The notes: generated by a model not told the origin, from the letters alone. 64,000 bases of DNA from Tepidamorphaceae bacterium (GCA_028289445.1 JANQPO010000005.1:62001-126000), one strand, 5' to 3'; counted from the stretch's first letter, positions 8,755-18,134 are shown. Numbers and translations: made by a program.

Positions 8755-11700
8755 TTAGCCGGTCGTGGCGGTCAGTTCTTGCAGAAGAAGCGGGCTGATC
8801 TCGCCGGTCTCAGGCAGTCCGACCTGGCGCTCGAAGGCGCGGATCGCCTCGATCGTTCGCGGCCCGACGATTCCGTCCGGCGCGCCTACGTCAAACCCGT
8901 TAGCGTTGAGCAGAATCTGCGCTTCTTTGATCAAGTTGATCCGGCTGTCGTCCTTCGCGGTACCGGTGGGCTCAGCACCCCAGCCATCGGCAGGCATCTG
9001 CACCGTATTGGCATTTTCGATCATTGGCTGCGGCTTCCAGCTTTGCACGGCCAAACGCGCCGCGACCAGGGTTTCCTCGTCAAGGCTCTTGGTCAGCTGG
9101 TCGCGTTTCTCCGCAGCGTCGCCGTCACCCTGCGCCGCAGCAAGCGCGAACCATTTGAATGACTCGGCTAGGTTCTGCTCCACACCCAGGCCCCTGGCCC
9201 TGAGGATGCCGAGATTGAACTGGCTGTCGGCGAGGCCAAGCTGCGCGGCACTCTCGAACCATTTCGCGGCAGCAGTATAGTCCGCACCTGTCTCATCGTT
9301 GACGAGGAGCACGGCCAAATTGTGCATCGCTTTGCGATTGCCCTGAACTGCACCCCGCTCATACCAAAGCTTCGCCAGCTCCAGGTCTTTCTGCGGTCCT
9401 TGCCCTTTTTCGTAGAGGCTGCCGAGCCGGTATTGCGCTGGCGCGAGGCCTTGGCCAGCAGCTCGCGCATACCATTCCGCCGCACGGAATAGATCGGACT
9501 GTAGCGCTGAATCATCGGCGAAGCGCGCCGCAACCTCGAACTGCGCAACCGGGTCGCCGGCAAGCGCCGCCTCGCGGAGCCTATCTGGGAAAAGCCCGTC
9601 AGGAAGATCGGCCGGGGGCAGATTGGTGGCGGTCGCGTCGATTGCCTGTGTTTCCACCGGGTCCGGTAACGCGGCATCTGCTGTCACGCCCGATCCAGGA
9701 AGCGAGATATCCGCTTCTGGCGCGCCTGCGGTTGGCGCAATCGTACCTTCACTTGGTGTGGTCTCAATGATCCGAACTGGATTCGGTGCGGTCGCGGCTT
9801 CCTCGACCGTCGGCTCGCCGGGCACTTGATCAACAGCGGTGGGCTCCAAAGAGCTTGAAACAACGGCGTCGGGAGCGTCGGATTGTTCGGGTCCCGACAG
9901 CAAGGAAAAGGCCTGCACACCGCCGAAGACAAGGAGTATAGCCAAAGCCGCATAAGTTACCGGCTTGCGCAGTTTTGACAGCCGGTCGCCAAAGCTGACA
10001 CTTTCAGACGCAGCCCGAGCATCCTGCTCTTCCAGGTCGGCTTCCGCTGCGGCTTGGGCAGCGCGCCGCGCCGCTGCGATGAAGTCGGTCTGTCCGGACT
10101 GCTGACCGCGCTGGCGGTTCGGCGCGGTCGCGTCGCCCGCGAGAACGCGCGCCCGCTTCGGCGGCGACGGCTCTAGTGTCGGTTCGACGGCTGGCTCGAT
10201 CGCCGATTCGTCTTTTTGCGGTTCCTCCGGCAGGGCTGGTTGGTCGTCCAGCGTGGGTGCCGACGCTTGTTGGGCTATCGGCGGCTCTTCCGATTTTCTG
10301 CCAAGCTTGAGGCTCGGCAGGCCGAAACGCCGCTTCTGCTGCCCTTGGACTTCTTCCTGCTTTTGCGCATGAACCATCAACGCTGTTTTGACCAGGTCGG
10401 ACTGAGCGGCCGGTGAGGCCTGTGGTTCGGTTGCACTTGGCGGCGCGTCCGGCGGATCGAGCGGGCGGGGAAGATCGGGCGCAGTTGGCGTTGGCGCGGG
10501 CGCCGCCTGAGAAGTCAGTGCGTCAACCGACGGGTCCATTGTGCGCTCTGGCGCGTCAGGCTCGGCCGGCATGATGGGTTGTGCAGGTGCGGCTGCGGCG
10601 GGCGGTTGCGCCAGACGACCATCTTCAAGCGTCCGCATGCGCGCAACAATGTCATTCAATGTCTCGTGGACGGCGGCTAACGTCTCGCGCGTGCGACGAT
10701 CGGCGTGGATCGATTGGTCATGAATCTCGCGGATGCGATCCTGCAGGTCATCGAAGACGCCGCCTGGCGTGCGGACGGAATCCGTTCCAGCCTCGACGAT
10801 GGCTTGCCGTGCGGCATCCCGCGCGGCATCGATGGCCGTTGATTGTGTCGAATCAAGACGGCTGAACAGTGCTGTCAGATTCTTTTCAATCGCTTGGATC
10901 GCCTGGGCCTGGCTCTGCGTGTCGTCAATACGCGACGAAATAGCGGCGATCTGCGATTCCATTGCGCTCAGATCGCGCGGGTCGGCCCGGTCGCGACGGC
11001 GCATCGCGTTCAGATTGGCGTTCAGAACCTCAATTTGCTTGGTCAGACCATTGAGTTTCGCCGGGTTGACGTTTGCGGCGCCGTGGCTTTGTGCGTTCAG
11101 CCGATCGACCAGCTTGGCGATCCGATCTTCCATCGCCCGCGTGTCGGGCCGGTGCTGAGCGATCGCATTCTGAATATCGGCGCCCATACGCGCCAGCTTT
11201 GTCTCAAATGCCGCAAGGTCTGGCGCCCGATCTCTATTCTCGAGCGTTTTGTCGAGCCGTTCGGAAATCGCGTTGAGCTTATCTCCCAGTGCATGAATTT
11301 CGCTGGGGGGCGACGGTTGGACGACCAGCGATTTCACAATCCGGTCGCCGATGGCGTCGAGCCTGGCTTCCAAGTGCTCGGTGTCGGCCGACGGCGCGCT
11401 CTTGGCGGCAAGGCCACGCTCGATTTGGCGTCCGATCAGGTTGAGCTGGGCCTCGATGTTGGCCGTGTCCGCCGGCATGGGCCTGGCAAGCCCGGTCTCG
11501 ATTCGCTTGTCGATGGCATTCAGCTTTGCCTCGATCGACGCGATCCCGGCGGTTCCCTTCAGCGCACGATCGACCTGGTCCGAAAGCGCCCGCAACCGCG
11601 TGTCCAGTTGGCTAAGCTCCAAGCCCGACGTTGCGCCCGCCGAAGACGCGATCCGATCGCCGATCTGCCGCATTTGGGTTTGAAGCGCATCGATATTGGG

Positions 11701-13089
11701 GATCCGCGCCTCGATTCCATGGTCGATCTTGGCAGCCAACGCATCCAACCGCGTCTTGATGGCATCGACCCGCGGGTCGGGTTTGGCGAGGCGGTCAGCC
11801 AGCGTATTGAGGCTCTGCGTGAGATCGGGATGCAGCCGATCCTGGCGTTCCAGAGCTTGGGCGACATGCGCCTCAAGCCGCGAAAAGCGCTGCGCGAGAC
11901 GGTCTAAATCGGCGCGGGGCGCGGCGCCGGCTTCCTGCACCAAGGCAGCAAGGCTGTCCAATTGCCGGCCAACGGCGTCGAAATCCGGTTGGCGATCCAT
12001 CAGCGCGCTATCAAGCTGGCGCGCCATCTGATCGAACCGGTGATCGAACTCCGAGGGGTGGTAGCCACCCGTCACTGTGTCTTCCAGCGCAACCTGGCGT
12101 GCCGCGATGTCGTTCACGGCCTGCTGCAGGTCCATGAATTCGTTTGTGGCTTGCGACAACTCCGCTTGCTGACGACGGGTGATATCGGCCATCGCATGGG
12201 TCTGCTCAGACACGATGCGCGATGTCAGCGCGTCTGGATCAAACGACCGCGTGACGGCATGAAGGCTTGATTCCATCTGCGCCAGCTTGTCGCCGATGGC
12301 GGCAATGAGCCGGTTCTCGCGATCAATATCGGCGCTGGGATCCGGCGTGGCCTCGACCCGGTGTTGCAGGGCATCGAGCTGGTCGGCGAGCTTGCTCAAA
12401 GTGGAGGTCAGTGCCGGGGGGACATCCACTTGCGGGGCAGGTGCGCGATCGCGGGCGTCGATCCGGGATCGCAGCGACGAAATCTGCTCCAAGATGGCTT
12501 CTTGGCGGTCACGGTCGGGTGCTGACTGCGGGAGAGGTTGCGCGACCATCGCGTTGACGTCTTCGACAAGCGGCGCGGTGCTTGACGATGCCGAAATCCG
12601 GTCGAGTTTGTCGTCGAGCGAGCCCAGGCGATTCTCGATGCTGGTCCAGGCGGACCGCGCATCGGATTCGGAGCGATCGAACCGGCGTGTCAGCGTATGA
12701 ATTGCTTCCGCCAAATCCATGACGTCGTTTTCCAGCCGCCTCACGACAGGCGATCGGCTGTCATCGTCGCTTGAGAACCTGTCATCGGCCGGCGTTTGTA
12801 GCGCGCTCAGCGATTGAATGGAGCGCAGATGCTGGGCCATCTCCGAGAGCCTGGCCTCAAGCGTATCGAAATGCTCATCGAGATTGGCCGTGCCCGGCCC
12901 TGCGGCCATTGGCCGGCTCGTCATATGGCGGTCGCGAGCAGCACCCAGTTCAGACGCGGATTGCTGAATGACGGTGTTGAGCCATTGGCCCACGGTCATC
13001 CCGGCCTTGCGAGCCGCCTCCTTGGCGGTCTCGCGGGTGTTGGTCTCGATTCCTTTTACACTCCAGGGATTGGCCTGCTTCGTCCCCAT
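8755..13089 (-). CDS. podJ: PodJ-like polar organising protein with Sel1 repeats and peptidoglycan-binding domain
   Basis: This 1444-residue protein starts with a conserved block (NPWSVKGIETNTRETAKEAA, then GMTVGQWLNTVI near residues 30-41) typical of PodJ proteins. Next come about 700 residues of repeated heptad-rich coiled coil with recurring LDALAAKID/LNAIDKRIE-like units, then a Pro/Ala-rich linker (about 760-1000) with a basic KLGRKSEE patch. One transmembrane helix (about 1040-1062) is followed by a periplasmic linker, Sel1/TPR-like repeats (GNRKAMHNLAVLL, LGLADSQFNLGIL) and a C-terminal PG_binding_1 domain (GAPDGIVGPRTIEAI). PodJ scaffolds cell-pole proteins in Caulobacter and Agrobacterium and this is the same order of domains. 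AGGA precedes the ATG. Distant homologues in other alphaproteobacteria may differ in role. Confidence 0.75.
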   Translation of the reverse strand: MGTKQANPWSVKGIETNTRETAKEAARKAGMTVGQWLNTVIQQSASELGAARDRHMTSRPMAAGPGTANLDEHFDTLEARLSEMAQHLRSIQSLSALQTPADDRFSSDDDSRSPVVRRLENDVMDLAEAIHTLTRRFDRSESDARSAWTSIENRLGSLDDKLDRISASSSTAPLVEDVNAMVAQPLPQSAPDRDRQEAILEQISSLRSRIDARDRAPAPQVDVPPALTSTLSKLADQLDALQHRVEATPDPSADIDRENRLIAAIGDKLAQMESSLHAVTRSFDPDALTSRIVSEQTHAMADITRRQQAELSQATNEFMDLQQAVNDIAARQVALEDTVTGGYHPSEFDHRFDQMARQLDSALMDRQPDFDAVGRQLDSLAALVQEAGAAPRADLDRLAQRFSRLEAHVAQALERQDRLHPDLTQSLNTLADRLAKPDPRVDAIKTRLDALAAKIDHGIEARIPNIDALQTQMRQIGDRIASSAGATSGLELSQLDTRLRALSDQVDRALKGTAGIASIEAKLNAIDKRIETGLARPMPADTANIEAQLNLIGRQIERGLAAKSAPSADTEHLEARLDAIGDRIVKSLVVQPSPPSEIHALGDKLNAISERLDKTLENRDRAPDLAAFETKLARMGADIQNAIAQHRPDTRAMEDRIAKLVDRLNAQSHGAANVNPAKLNGLTKQIEVLNANLNAMRRRDRADPRDLSAMESQIAAISSRIDDTQSQAQAIQAIEKNLTALFSRLDSTQSTAIDAARDAARQAIVEAGTDSVRTPGGVFDDLQDRIREIHDQSIHADRRTRETLAAVHETLNDIVARMRTLEDGRLAQPPAAAAPAQPIMPAEPDAPERTMDPSVDALTSQAAPAPTPTAPDLPRPLDPPDAPPSATEPQASPAAQSDLVKTALMVHAQKQEEVQGQQKRRFGLPSLKLGRKSEEPPIAQQASAPTLDDQPALPEEPQKDESAIEPAVEPTLEPSPPKRARVLAGDATAPNRQRGQQSGQTDFIAAARRAAQAAAEADLEEQDARAASESVSFGDRLSKLRKPVTYAALAILLVFGGVQAFSLLSGPEQSDAPDAVVSSSLEPTAVDQVPGEPTVEEAATAPNPVRIIETTPSEGTIAPTAGAPEADISLPGSGVTADAALPDPVETQAIDATATNLPPADLPDGLFPDRLREAALAGDPVAQFEVAARFADDSALQSDLFRAAEWYARAAGQGLAPAQYRLGSLYEKGQGPQKDLELAKLWYERGAVQGNRKAMHNLAVLLVNDETGADYTAAAKWFESAAQLGLADSQFNLGILRARGLGVEQNLAESFKWFALAAAQGDGDAAEKRDQLTKSLDEETLVAARLAVQSWKPQPMIENANTVQMPADGWGAEPTGTAKDDSRINLIKEAQILLNANGFDVGAPDGIVGPRTIEAIRAFERQVGLPETGEISPLLLQELTATTG

Positions 13090-13393
13090 AAACCCGTCCT
13101 GACGCGATTTTGACGTTCTGGCACCGACTCACACCCGACTGGATCGAACGCAAAAGACTGATGTGCGATTCGCTTTCGAGCCCCCCGAACCAAGCACCGA
13201 ACTTGGTAAACAACGCGTTAACCACCGTCTAAGAACGGGACCGAATCACTGCGGATCACCATAGATCAATCTGGCCATTGATTTGAGTTGACGTAAACGT
13301 AAGCCTGCCTATATAGGCCTCAATATTCCACAAGAAGAGTTCCGGGTTCTGGAACCAAATCCAGTTGCAACGCATGCATCAGGGGAGGAGGCG
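13090..13393. other. 304-bp divergent intergenic region between the PodJ-like and merR genes
   Basis: The half nearer the PodJ-like gene holds its ribosome-binding site and an AT-richer stretch but no clear gene. The half nearer merR holds the promoter at 13288-13315, a short imperfect inverted repeat (GTTCC...GGAAC, about 13335-13352) in the merR leader, and the strong Shine-Dalgarno GGGGAGGAGG just before ATG 13394. No additional coding region was seen. Confidence 0.5.
13288..13315 (+). promoter_or_regulatory. Promoter with embedded MerR-type operator for the acyl-CoA operon
   Basis: TTGACG (13288-13293) and TATATA (13310-13315) are spaced 16 bases apart, or 18 if TATAGG is taken as the -10. 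The spacer and -35 carry the imperfect palindrome TTGACGTAAACGTAA. ACGT-containing palindromes sitting between -35 and -10 are characteristic of MerR-family targets, and from memory the LiuR branched-chain regulator uses a very similar one. This makes autoregulation by the adjacent MerR protein likely. Confidence 0.6.
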
Positions 13394-13885
13394 ATGCGTT
13401 TAGACGAGAGCGATATGACATCACGATTGATCGACCCGCTGGTTGAGCGGGAAAAGTTTTTGGCGACGCAACCCGGCGCCGAAGCTCCCGAATCCAAGAA
13501 GACAATGTTCACGATTGGCGAATTGGCGCGTGAGTTCGGTATCACGCTTCGCGCGTTGCGCTTCTACGAGGACAAGGGCTTGATCACGCCGCAGCGATCC
13601 GGCACGACCCGGCTCTATTCGCGCCGCGATCGCGCCCGGCTGAAATTGGTCCTGCTCGGGAAGCGCGTGGGGTTCTCGCTAGGCGATATCCGTGAGATCC
13701 TGGACCTTTACGATCTCCAAGACGGCCAGGCGACCCAGTTGCGCGTGGCGCGCGACCGCTTCGCAGAGCAAATTGTCAAACTGGAGAAACAGCGCAAGGC
13801 CATCGACGAAGCCCTCACCGATCTGCGCCGTGCCTCCAAGGCCGTCGACGACCTGTTGGCGCAAAAGGAGAAAGTCGCCAGTTAG
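13394..13885 (+). CDS. MerR family transcriptional regulator (LiuR-like) of the acyl-CoA operon
   Basis: The 163-residue protein has a non-conserved 37-residue N-terminal extension, then the MerR winged helix (MFTIGELAREFGITLRALRF, YEDKGLITPQR, TRLYSRRDRARLKLV) and a C-terminal coiled coil (LRVARDRFAEQIVKLEKQRKAI) for dimerisation. An internal ATG at 13505 would give the typical family length, but GGGGAGGAGG precedes 13394 at good spacing, so I keep the longer form. No metal-binding cysteines are present, so an organic or acyl-CoA signal is more likely than a metal. It is followed after 39 bases by acyl-CoA dehydrogenase genes, as for LiuR-type regulators. Confidence 0.88.
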   Translation: MRLDESDMTSRLIDPLVEREKFLATQPGAEAPESKKTMFTIGELAREFGITLRALRFYEDKGLITPQRSGTTRLYSRRDRARLKLVLLGKRVGFSLGDIREILDLYDLQDGQATQLRVARDRFAEQIVKLEKQRKAIDEALTDLRRASKAVDDLLAQKEKVAS

Positions 13886-13924
13886 CGCGTCAAGTCTGTT
13901 CTGATCTGTCGAGGGGTAACCGAC

Positions 13925-15721
13925 ATGCCGACCTACAAGGCTCCAGTGGACGATACGTTGTTCCTGCTGAATGACGTTTTGAAGATTGAACGCTACGGCA
14001 ATATCCCCGGCTTCGCCGATGCGACGCCTGATGTCGTCAGGGCCATTCTTCAGGAAGGCGCGAAGCTTTGCGAAGACGTGCTGGCTCCCCTCAACCAGTC
14101 GGGTGATCGCGAGGGTTGCACGCGGCACGACGACGGCAGCGTGACGACACCTGAGGGCTTCAAGGGCGCCTACGATACGTTTGTCGAATCCGGCTGGATC
14201 GGGCTTGCGGCCGATCCCAACTATGGCGGCCAGGGCCTGCCCTATACGCTGGCCGCCGTGATCAACGAGTTCGTTTCGTCGGCCAACATGGCGTTCGGCA
14301 TGTATCCGGGCCTGACCCAGGGCGCGATCGCGGCGATCCAGCTGCACGGCACCGACGATCAAAAGGCGACCTATTTGCCGAAGATGATCGCCGGCACCTG
14401 GTCCGGCACGATGAACCTGACCGAGCCGCACTGCGGCACCGACCTTGGGTTAATCAAGACCAAGGCTGTGCCGAACGGCGATGGCTCCTACAAGATTTCC
14501 GGCCAGAAGATTTTCATCTCCGCCGGCGAGCACGATCTGACCGAGAACATCGTCCATCTGGTTCTTGCCCGCATCGAGGGCGCACCGGAGGGCGTGAAGG
14601 GCATCTCGCTCTTTGTCGTGCCGAAATTCGTGCCCGACGCTGACGGCAACCCAGGCGAGCGCAACGGTGTCTCCTGTGGGTCCATCGAGGAGAAGATGGG
14701 CATCCACGCCAACGCCACATGCGTCATGAACTATGACGAGGCGACGGGCTGGCTGGTCGGCACGGAACACAAGGGCCTGCGCGCCATGTTCACGATGATG
14801 AACGAGGCGCGGCTCGGCGTCGGCATCCAGGGCCTCGCCCAGTCGGAGGTCGCTTACCAAAACGCGCTGGCCTACGCCAAAGAGCGGCTCCAGGGCCGGG
14901 CGCTGTCCGGCGCGCAAGCCGAGGACAAGCCCGCCGATCCGATCATCGTGCATCCCGACGTGCGGCGCGTGCTGATGAACGTCAAGGCTTTCAACGAGGC
15001 GGCGCGCGCGCTGGTTCTATGGACGGCGATCAAGGGCGATATCCACGCGCGCTCGGGTGACGAAACCGAGAGCCAAGCGGCGGATGACATGATGGGCCTT
15101 CTAACCCCGGTCATCAAAGGCGTTTTGACCGACAAGGGCTTCGAGAACGCCGTTAGCGCCCAGCAGCTCTATGGCGGCCATGGGTACATCGCCGAGTGGG
15201 GCATGGAACAGTTCGTTCGCGACGCTCGCATCGCGATGATCTACGAAGGCGCCAATGGCATTCAGGCGCTCGACCTGGTTGGCCGCAAGCTGCCGAAGGA
15301 TGGCGGGCGTGCCATCATGGCCTTCTTCCAGGAGGTCGGAACCTTCGTGGAGGACCGCAAGGACGACGAGGCGCTTGCCGCCTATGTCGAGCCGCTGAAG
15401 AAGGCAGCAGAGGATCTTCAGGCCGCCACGATGTGGTTCATGAACAATGCCATGACCAAACCGAACAACGCCGGCGCTGGCTCGACCGATTATATGCACC
15501 TTCTCGGGCTCACGGCGCTTGCCTATATGTGGGCGCAGATTGCCGAGGCCGCGAACGAGAAACTCGCCGACGGCGCCAGCGACAACGCCGCCTTCTACGA
15601 GACAAAACTTGTCACCGGTCGCTATTTCATGGAGCGGGTCTTACCCGAAACGTCGGCTCACCTCGCCCGTATCTCTACCGGTGCCGATACGATGATGGCG
15701 CTCGACGCCGAGGCCTTCTAA
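13925..15721 (+). CDS. Acyl-CoA dehydrogenase, DmdC-type (long form with C-terminal extension)
   Basis: The 598-residue flavoprotein has the family-typical N-terminus ([16 protein letters not shown]), FAD-site blocks [19 protein letters not shown] and [16 protein letters not shown], and the catalytic glutamate in [19 protein letters not shown]. After the core come about 110 residues of the extra C-terminal helical domain found in 3-methylmercaptopropionyl-CoA dehydrogenase (DmdC) and related enzymes. It oxidises an acyl-CoA to the 2,3-enoyl-CoA, passing electrons to ETF. DmdC-like sequences are widespread in alphaproteobacteria, and many act on ordinary medium or long acyl-CoAs, so the sulfur substrate should not be assumed. 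It is the first enzyme gene after merR, and the next gene begins eight bases downstream. Confidence 0.9.
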   Translation: MPTYKAPVDDTLFLLNDVLKIERYGNIPGFADATPDVVRAILQEGAKLCEDVLAPLNQSGDREGCTRHDDGSVTTPEGFKGAYDTFVESGWIGLAADPNYGGQGLPYTLAAVINEFVSSANMAFGMYPGLTQGAIAAIQLHGTDDQKATYLPKMIAGTWSGTMNLTEPHCGTDLGLIKTKAVPNGDGSYKISGQKIFISAGEHDLTENIVHLVLARIEGAPEGVKGISLFVVPKFVPDADGNPGERNGVSCGSIEEKMGIHANATCVMNYDEATGWLVGTEHKGLRAMFTMMNEARLGVGIQGLAQSEVAYQNALAYAKERLQGRALSGAQAEDKPADPIIVHPDVRRVLMNVKAFNEAARALVLWTAIKGDIHARSGDETESQAADDMMGLLTPVIKGVLTDKGFENAVSAQQLYGGHGYIAEWGMEQFVRDARIAMIYEGANGIQALDLVGRKLPKDGGRAIMAFFQEVGTFVEDRKDDEALAAYVEPLKKAAEDLQAATMWFMNNAMTKPNNAGAGSTDYMHLLGLTALAYMWAQIAEAANEKLADGASDNAAFYETKLVTGRYFMERVLPETSAHLARISTGADTMMALDAEAF

Positions 15722-15728
15722 GGCGGTA

Positions 15729-16886
15729 ATGACCGTTCTCGACACGCCGAAGCCCGACTGGGTCACCGAGGATGTCGCGATCCTGCGCGAAGCCGCCGAC
15801 CGCTTCTTCTGTGAGGAGTTAGCGCCGCACATCGACCGCTGGGAAGACGAGGAAATCATCGATCGCTGGGCGTGGGACAAGACCGGCGCGCAGGGGTTTC
15901 TCTGCCCAAGCGTTCCGGAAGAGTATGGCGGCCCCGGCGGCACGTTCGCCCACGAGGCGGCGATCACCGAGTCCCTGCAAATGGCCGGGCTCGACAGCTT
16001 CGGCGCGCCGCTCCATTCCGGCATCGTCACGCCCTACATCGTCCACTACGGCACCGAAGAGCAGAAGCGGCGCTGGCTGCCGAAATTGGTGTCAGGCGAA
16101 ATGGTATCGGCCATTGCGATGTCCGAACCTGGCGCCGGGTCGGACCTTCAACGCGTGGCGACCACCGCGAAACGCGACGGCAATGGTTATGTCATCAATG
16201 GCGCCAAGACCTTCATCACCAATGGCCTCCATGCCGATCTGATTGTCGTCGTCGCTAAGACCGACCCGAGCGAAGGCGCCAAGGGAGTTTCGCTTTTCGT
16301 TGTCGAAACCGAGGGCCTCGACGGGTTTCGCCGCGGACGAAACCTGAAAAAGGTCGGCCAGAAAAGCCAAGACACCGCGGAGCTGTTCTTCGACGATGCG
16401 CGCGTGCCAGCAACTGCACTGCTCGGCACGGAGGAGGGCGAGGGCTTCTCGCAACTCATGCAGCAGTTGCCGCAAGAACGCTTGCTGATTGCCATTCACG
16501 CACAGACCTTTATCGAACGCGCTCTGGCGATGACGCTTAACTACGTCAAGGAGCGCGAGGCCTTCGGGCAGCCCATCATCGAATTCCAGAATACGCAGTT
16601 CAAGCTGGCGGAAGCCAAGACCGAAGCGACCATCGCGCGCGTTTTTCTCGACAACTGCATCGAGCGCCACATCGCCGGCGGCCTCGACACCACTACGGCA
16701 TCCATGGCGAAATACTGGATCACCGACCTCCAGCAGAAAATTGTCGACGACTGTCTGCAAATGCATGGCGGCTATGGCTATATGGATGAGTATCCGATCT
16801 CGCGGCTCTTCCGGGACGGTCGGGTGCTGCGGATTTATGCCGGGACCAACGAAATCATGAAACTGCTTATCGCGCGGAGTTTGTGA
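15729..16886 (+). CDS. Acyl-CoA dehydrogenase, isovaleryl/long-chain-like
   Basis: The 385-residue protein is of classic acyl-CoA dehydrogenase length, with AMSEPGAGSDLQRVATTA and VINGAKTFITNG signatures and the C-terminal QMHGGYGYMDEYPISRLFRDGR. At the usual C-terminal catalytic site it reads IYAGTNEI, with Ala in place of Glu. A glutamate is instead found in LPQERLLIA (Glu250), the position used by isovaleryl-CoA and long-chain dehydrogenases. So the base appears relocated rather than lost. It differs in both length and catalytic layout from the dehydrogenase directly upstream, implying a different acyl substrate in the same pathway. Confidence 0.9.
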   Translation: MTVLDTPKPDWVTEDVAILREAADRFFCEELAPHIDRWEDEEIIDRWAWDKTGAQGFLCPSVPEEYGGPGGTFAHEAAITESLQMAGLDSFGAPLHSGIVTPYIVHYGTEEQKRRWLPKLVSGEMVSAIAMSEPGAGSDLQRVATTAKRDGNGYVINGAKTFITNGLHADLIVVVAKTDPSEGAKGVSLFVVETEGLDGFRRGRNLKKVGQKSQDTAELFFDDARVPATALLGTEEGEGFSQLMQQLPQERLLIAIHAQTFIERALAMTLNYVKEREAFGQPIIEFQNTQFKLAEAKTEATIARVFLDNCIERHIAGGLDTTTASMAKYWITDLQQKIVDDCLQMHGGYGYMDEYPISRLFRDGRVLRIYAGTNEIMKLLIARSL

Positions 16887-16890
16887 CCTG

Positions 16891-17526
16891 ATGGCCGAGT
16901 ACGATCTTCATTGTTTCGCGCAGTCCGGCAACGCCTACAAGGTGGCGCTGATGCTGCAGTTGAACGGCGCCGATTGGCAGCCGCATTTCGTTGACTTTTT
17001 CAACGGCGGCCATCGGACGCCGGACTATCTCGCCATCAATGAGATGGGAGAGGTTCCCGTGCTCCGGCACGGTGATGTCACGCTCAGCCAGACCGGCGTG
17101 ATCCTTCACTATTTGGTCGATCAGTTCGGGACGTTCGGCGGTGAGACGCCGGAAGAAAAGCGCGAAATTCTGCGCTGGCTGTTCTGGGACAATCACAAGC
17201 TGACCAGCTACACGGCGACCCTGCGTTTCATGCGCATGTTCGCCAAGACCGGTGAGACCCCGGTGACTGAGTTTCTCGAAGGCCGGGCCAAGATCGCCTA
17301 CAAGGTTCTCGACAATCACCTGAAAGGGAGCGACTGGGTGGCGGCACCCCGGGCGACCATCGCGGACCTGTCCTTGTGCGGGTATTTGTTCTGGCCGGAT
17401 GAGATCGGTGCCGATTTTAGTGCATATGCAAATATCAATGCCTGGCTCGACCGCATCAAGGCCCTTGAGGGCTGGGTTCACCCTTACGATCTGATGCCGG
17501 GCCACCCGCTGCCGGAGACGGGCTGA
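16891..17526 (+). CDS. Glutathione S-transferase family protein
   Basis: The 211-residue protein has an N-terminal thioredoxin-like domain (YDLHCFAQSGNAYKVALMLQ; the SGNAYK segment stands where GSTs contact glutathione; INEMGEVPVL with the cis-Pro; LSQTGVILHYLVDQ with the Glu/Gln-Ser type glutathione-binding stretch) and a C-terminal all-helical domain containing RATIADLSLCGYLFW, the conserved N-capping/hydrophobic staple motif. It probably conjugates or isomerises reactive intermediates, but no specific substrate can be read. It starts four bases after the preceding dehydrogenase and shares a base with the next gene (TGATG), so it belongs to the operon. Confidence 0.88.
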   Translation: MAEYDLHCFAQSGNAYKVALMLQLNGADWQPHFVDFFNGGHRTPDYLAINEMGEVPVLRHGDVTLSQTGVILHYLVDQFGTFGGETPEEKREILRWLFWDNHKLTSYTATLRFMRMFAKTGETPVTEFLEGRAKIAYKVLDNHLKGSDWVAAPRATIADLSLCGYLFWPDEIGADFSAYANINAWLDRIKALEGWVHPYDLMPGHPLPETG

Positions 17527-17774
17527 TGGCGCGGGAAAAGGCGAAGCGCTGGCCGCTGCCCAGACGATTCAACGTCGCGATGACCGAGGAGGCTTATACC
17601 CGGCTGCGCGCGCTGTCGGCGAAGACCGGTTACGGCAACAACTACCTCTTGACCATACTACTCGAAAACCTCGACCGCTTCGCTGACCGCGACAAGCTGA
17701 ACGCGGTCTTCGAAGACATCTACGCTGAATACGGTCGTCCCGCGCCGGGTGGGATGGCAGGCGGCAAACCCTAA
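17526..17774 (+). CDS. Small basic protein, ribbon-helix-helix-like, function unknown
   Basis: The 82-residue protein overlaps the GST stop by one base. It opens with a basic stretch (REKAKRWPLPRR), then FNVAMTEEAYTRLRALSAKTGYGNNYLLTILLENLDRF. A short strand followed by two helices is the pattern of ribbon-helix-helix DNA-binding proteins, although a helical adaptor is equally possible. No catalytic motif is present. Its position inside the acyl-CoA operon suggests a regulator or small accessory factor. I do not recognise a named family. Confidence 0.6.
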   Translation: MAREKAKRWPLPRRFNVAMTEEAYTRLRALSAKTGYGNNYLLTILLENLDRFADRDKLNAVFEDIYAEYGRPAPGGMAGGKP

Positions 17775-17801
17775 CGCCGAAGGATCGGCCAGGAGGCGAC
17801 G

Positions 17802-18092
17802 ATGCCGAAGGGATATTGGATCGTACACGTGACGGTCACCGACCAGGCCAAGTATAAGGACTATCTCGCTGCGGACGCGGTCGCGTTCCAAAAGTACGGC
17901 GCCAAGCCGCTGGTGCGCGGCGGTCAGTTTCAGGCGCCTGAAGGCGAGAGCTATTCGCGTCATGTGGTGATCGAATTCGAGAGCTACGACAAGGCGATCG
18001 CCTGCTACGATTCACCGGAGTATCAGGCGGCGATTCCGCTCCGCCACGCGGCTTCGGAGTCGGAAATCGTCATCGTCGAGGGAACCGATTGA
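17802..18092 (+). CDS. DUF1330 domain-containing protein
   Basis: The 96-residue protein begins MPKGYWIVHVTVTDQAKYKDYLAADAVA and includes KPLVRGGQF and HVVIEFESYDKAIACYDSPEYQAA, which are hallmark positions of DUF1330, a dimeric ferredoxin-like (Dabb/EthD-type) fold. Function is unknown; members often accompany catabolic operons. GGAGG precedes the ATG. It lies between the small basic protein and the thiolase, in the same direction. Confidence 0.9.
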   Translation: MPKGYWIVHVTVTDQAKYKDYLAADAVAFQKYGAKPLVRGGQFQAPEGESYSRHVVIEFESYDKAIACYDSPEYQAAIPLRHAASESEIVIVEGTD

Positions 18093-18134
18093 GCGCCCGC
18101 CGGCGCGTCTTTCCGGCACAGTGAGGAGGCAAAC

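Noticed and set aside
10843..11907. 354-codon plus-strand open frame
   Set aside because: Antisense to the coiled-coil part of the PodJ-like gene; an artefact of repetitive GC-rich codons.
13925..15721. Assignment of this dehydrogenase to DMSP breakdown (true DmdC)
   Set aside because: No dmdA, dmdB or dmdD gene is nearby and the operon looks like general beta-oxidation, so only the family resemblance is stated.
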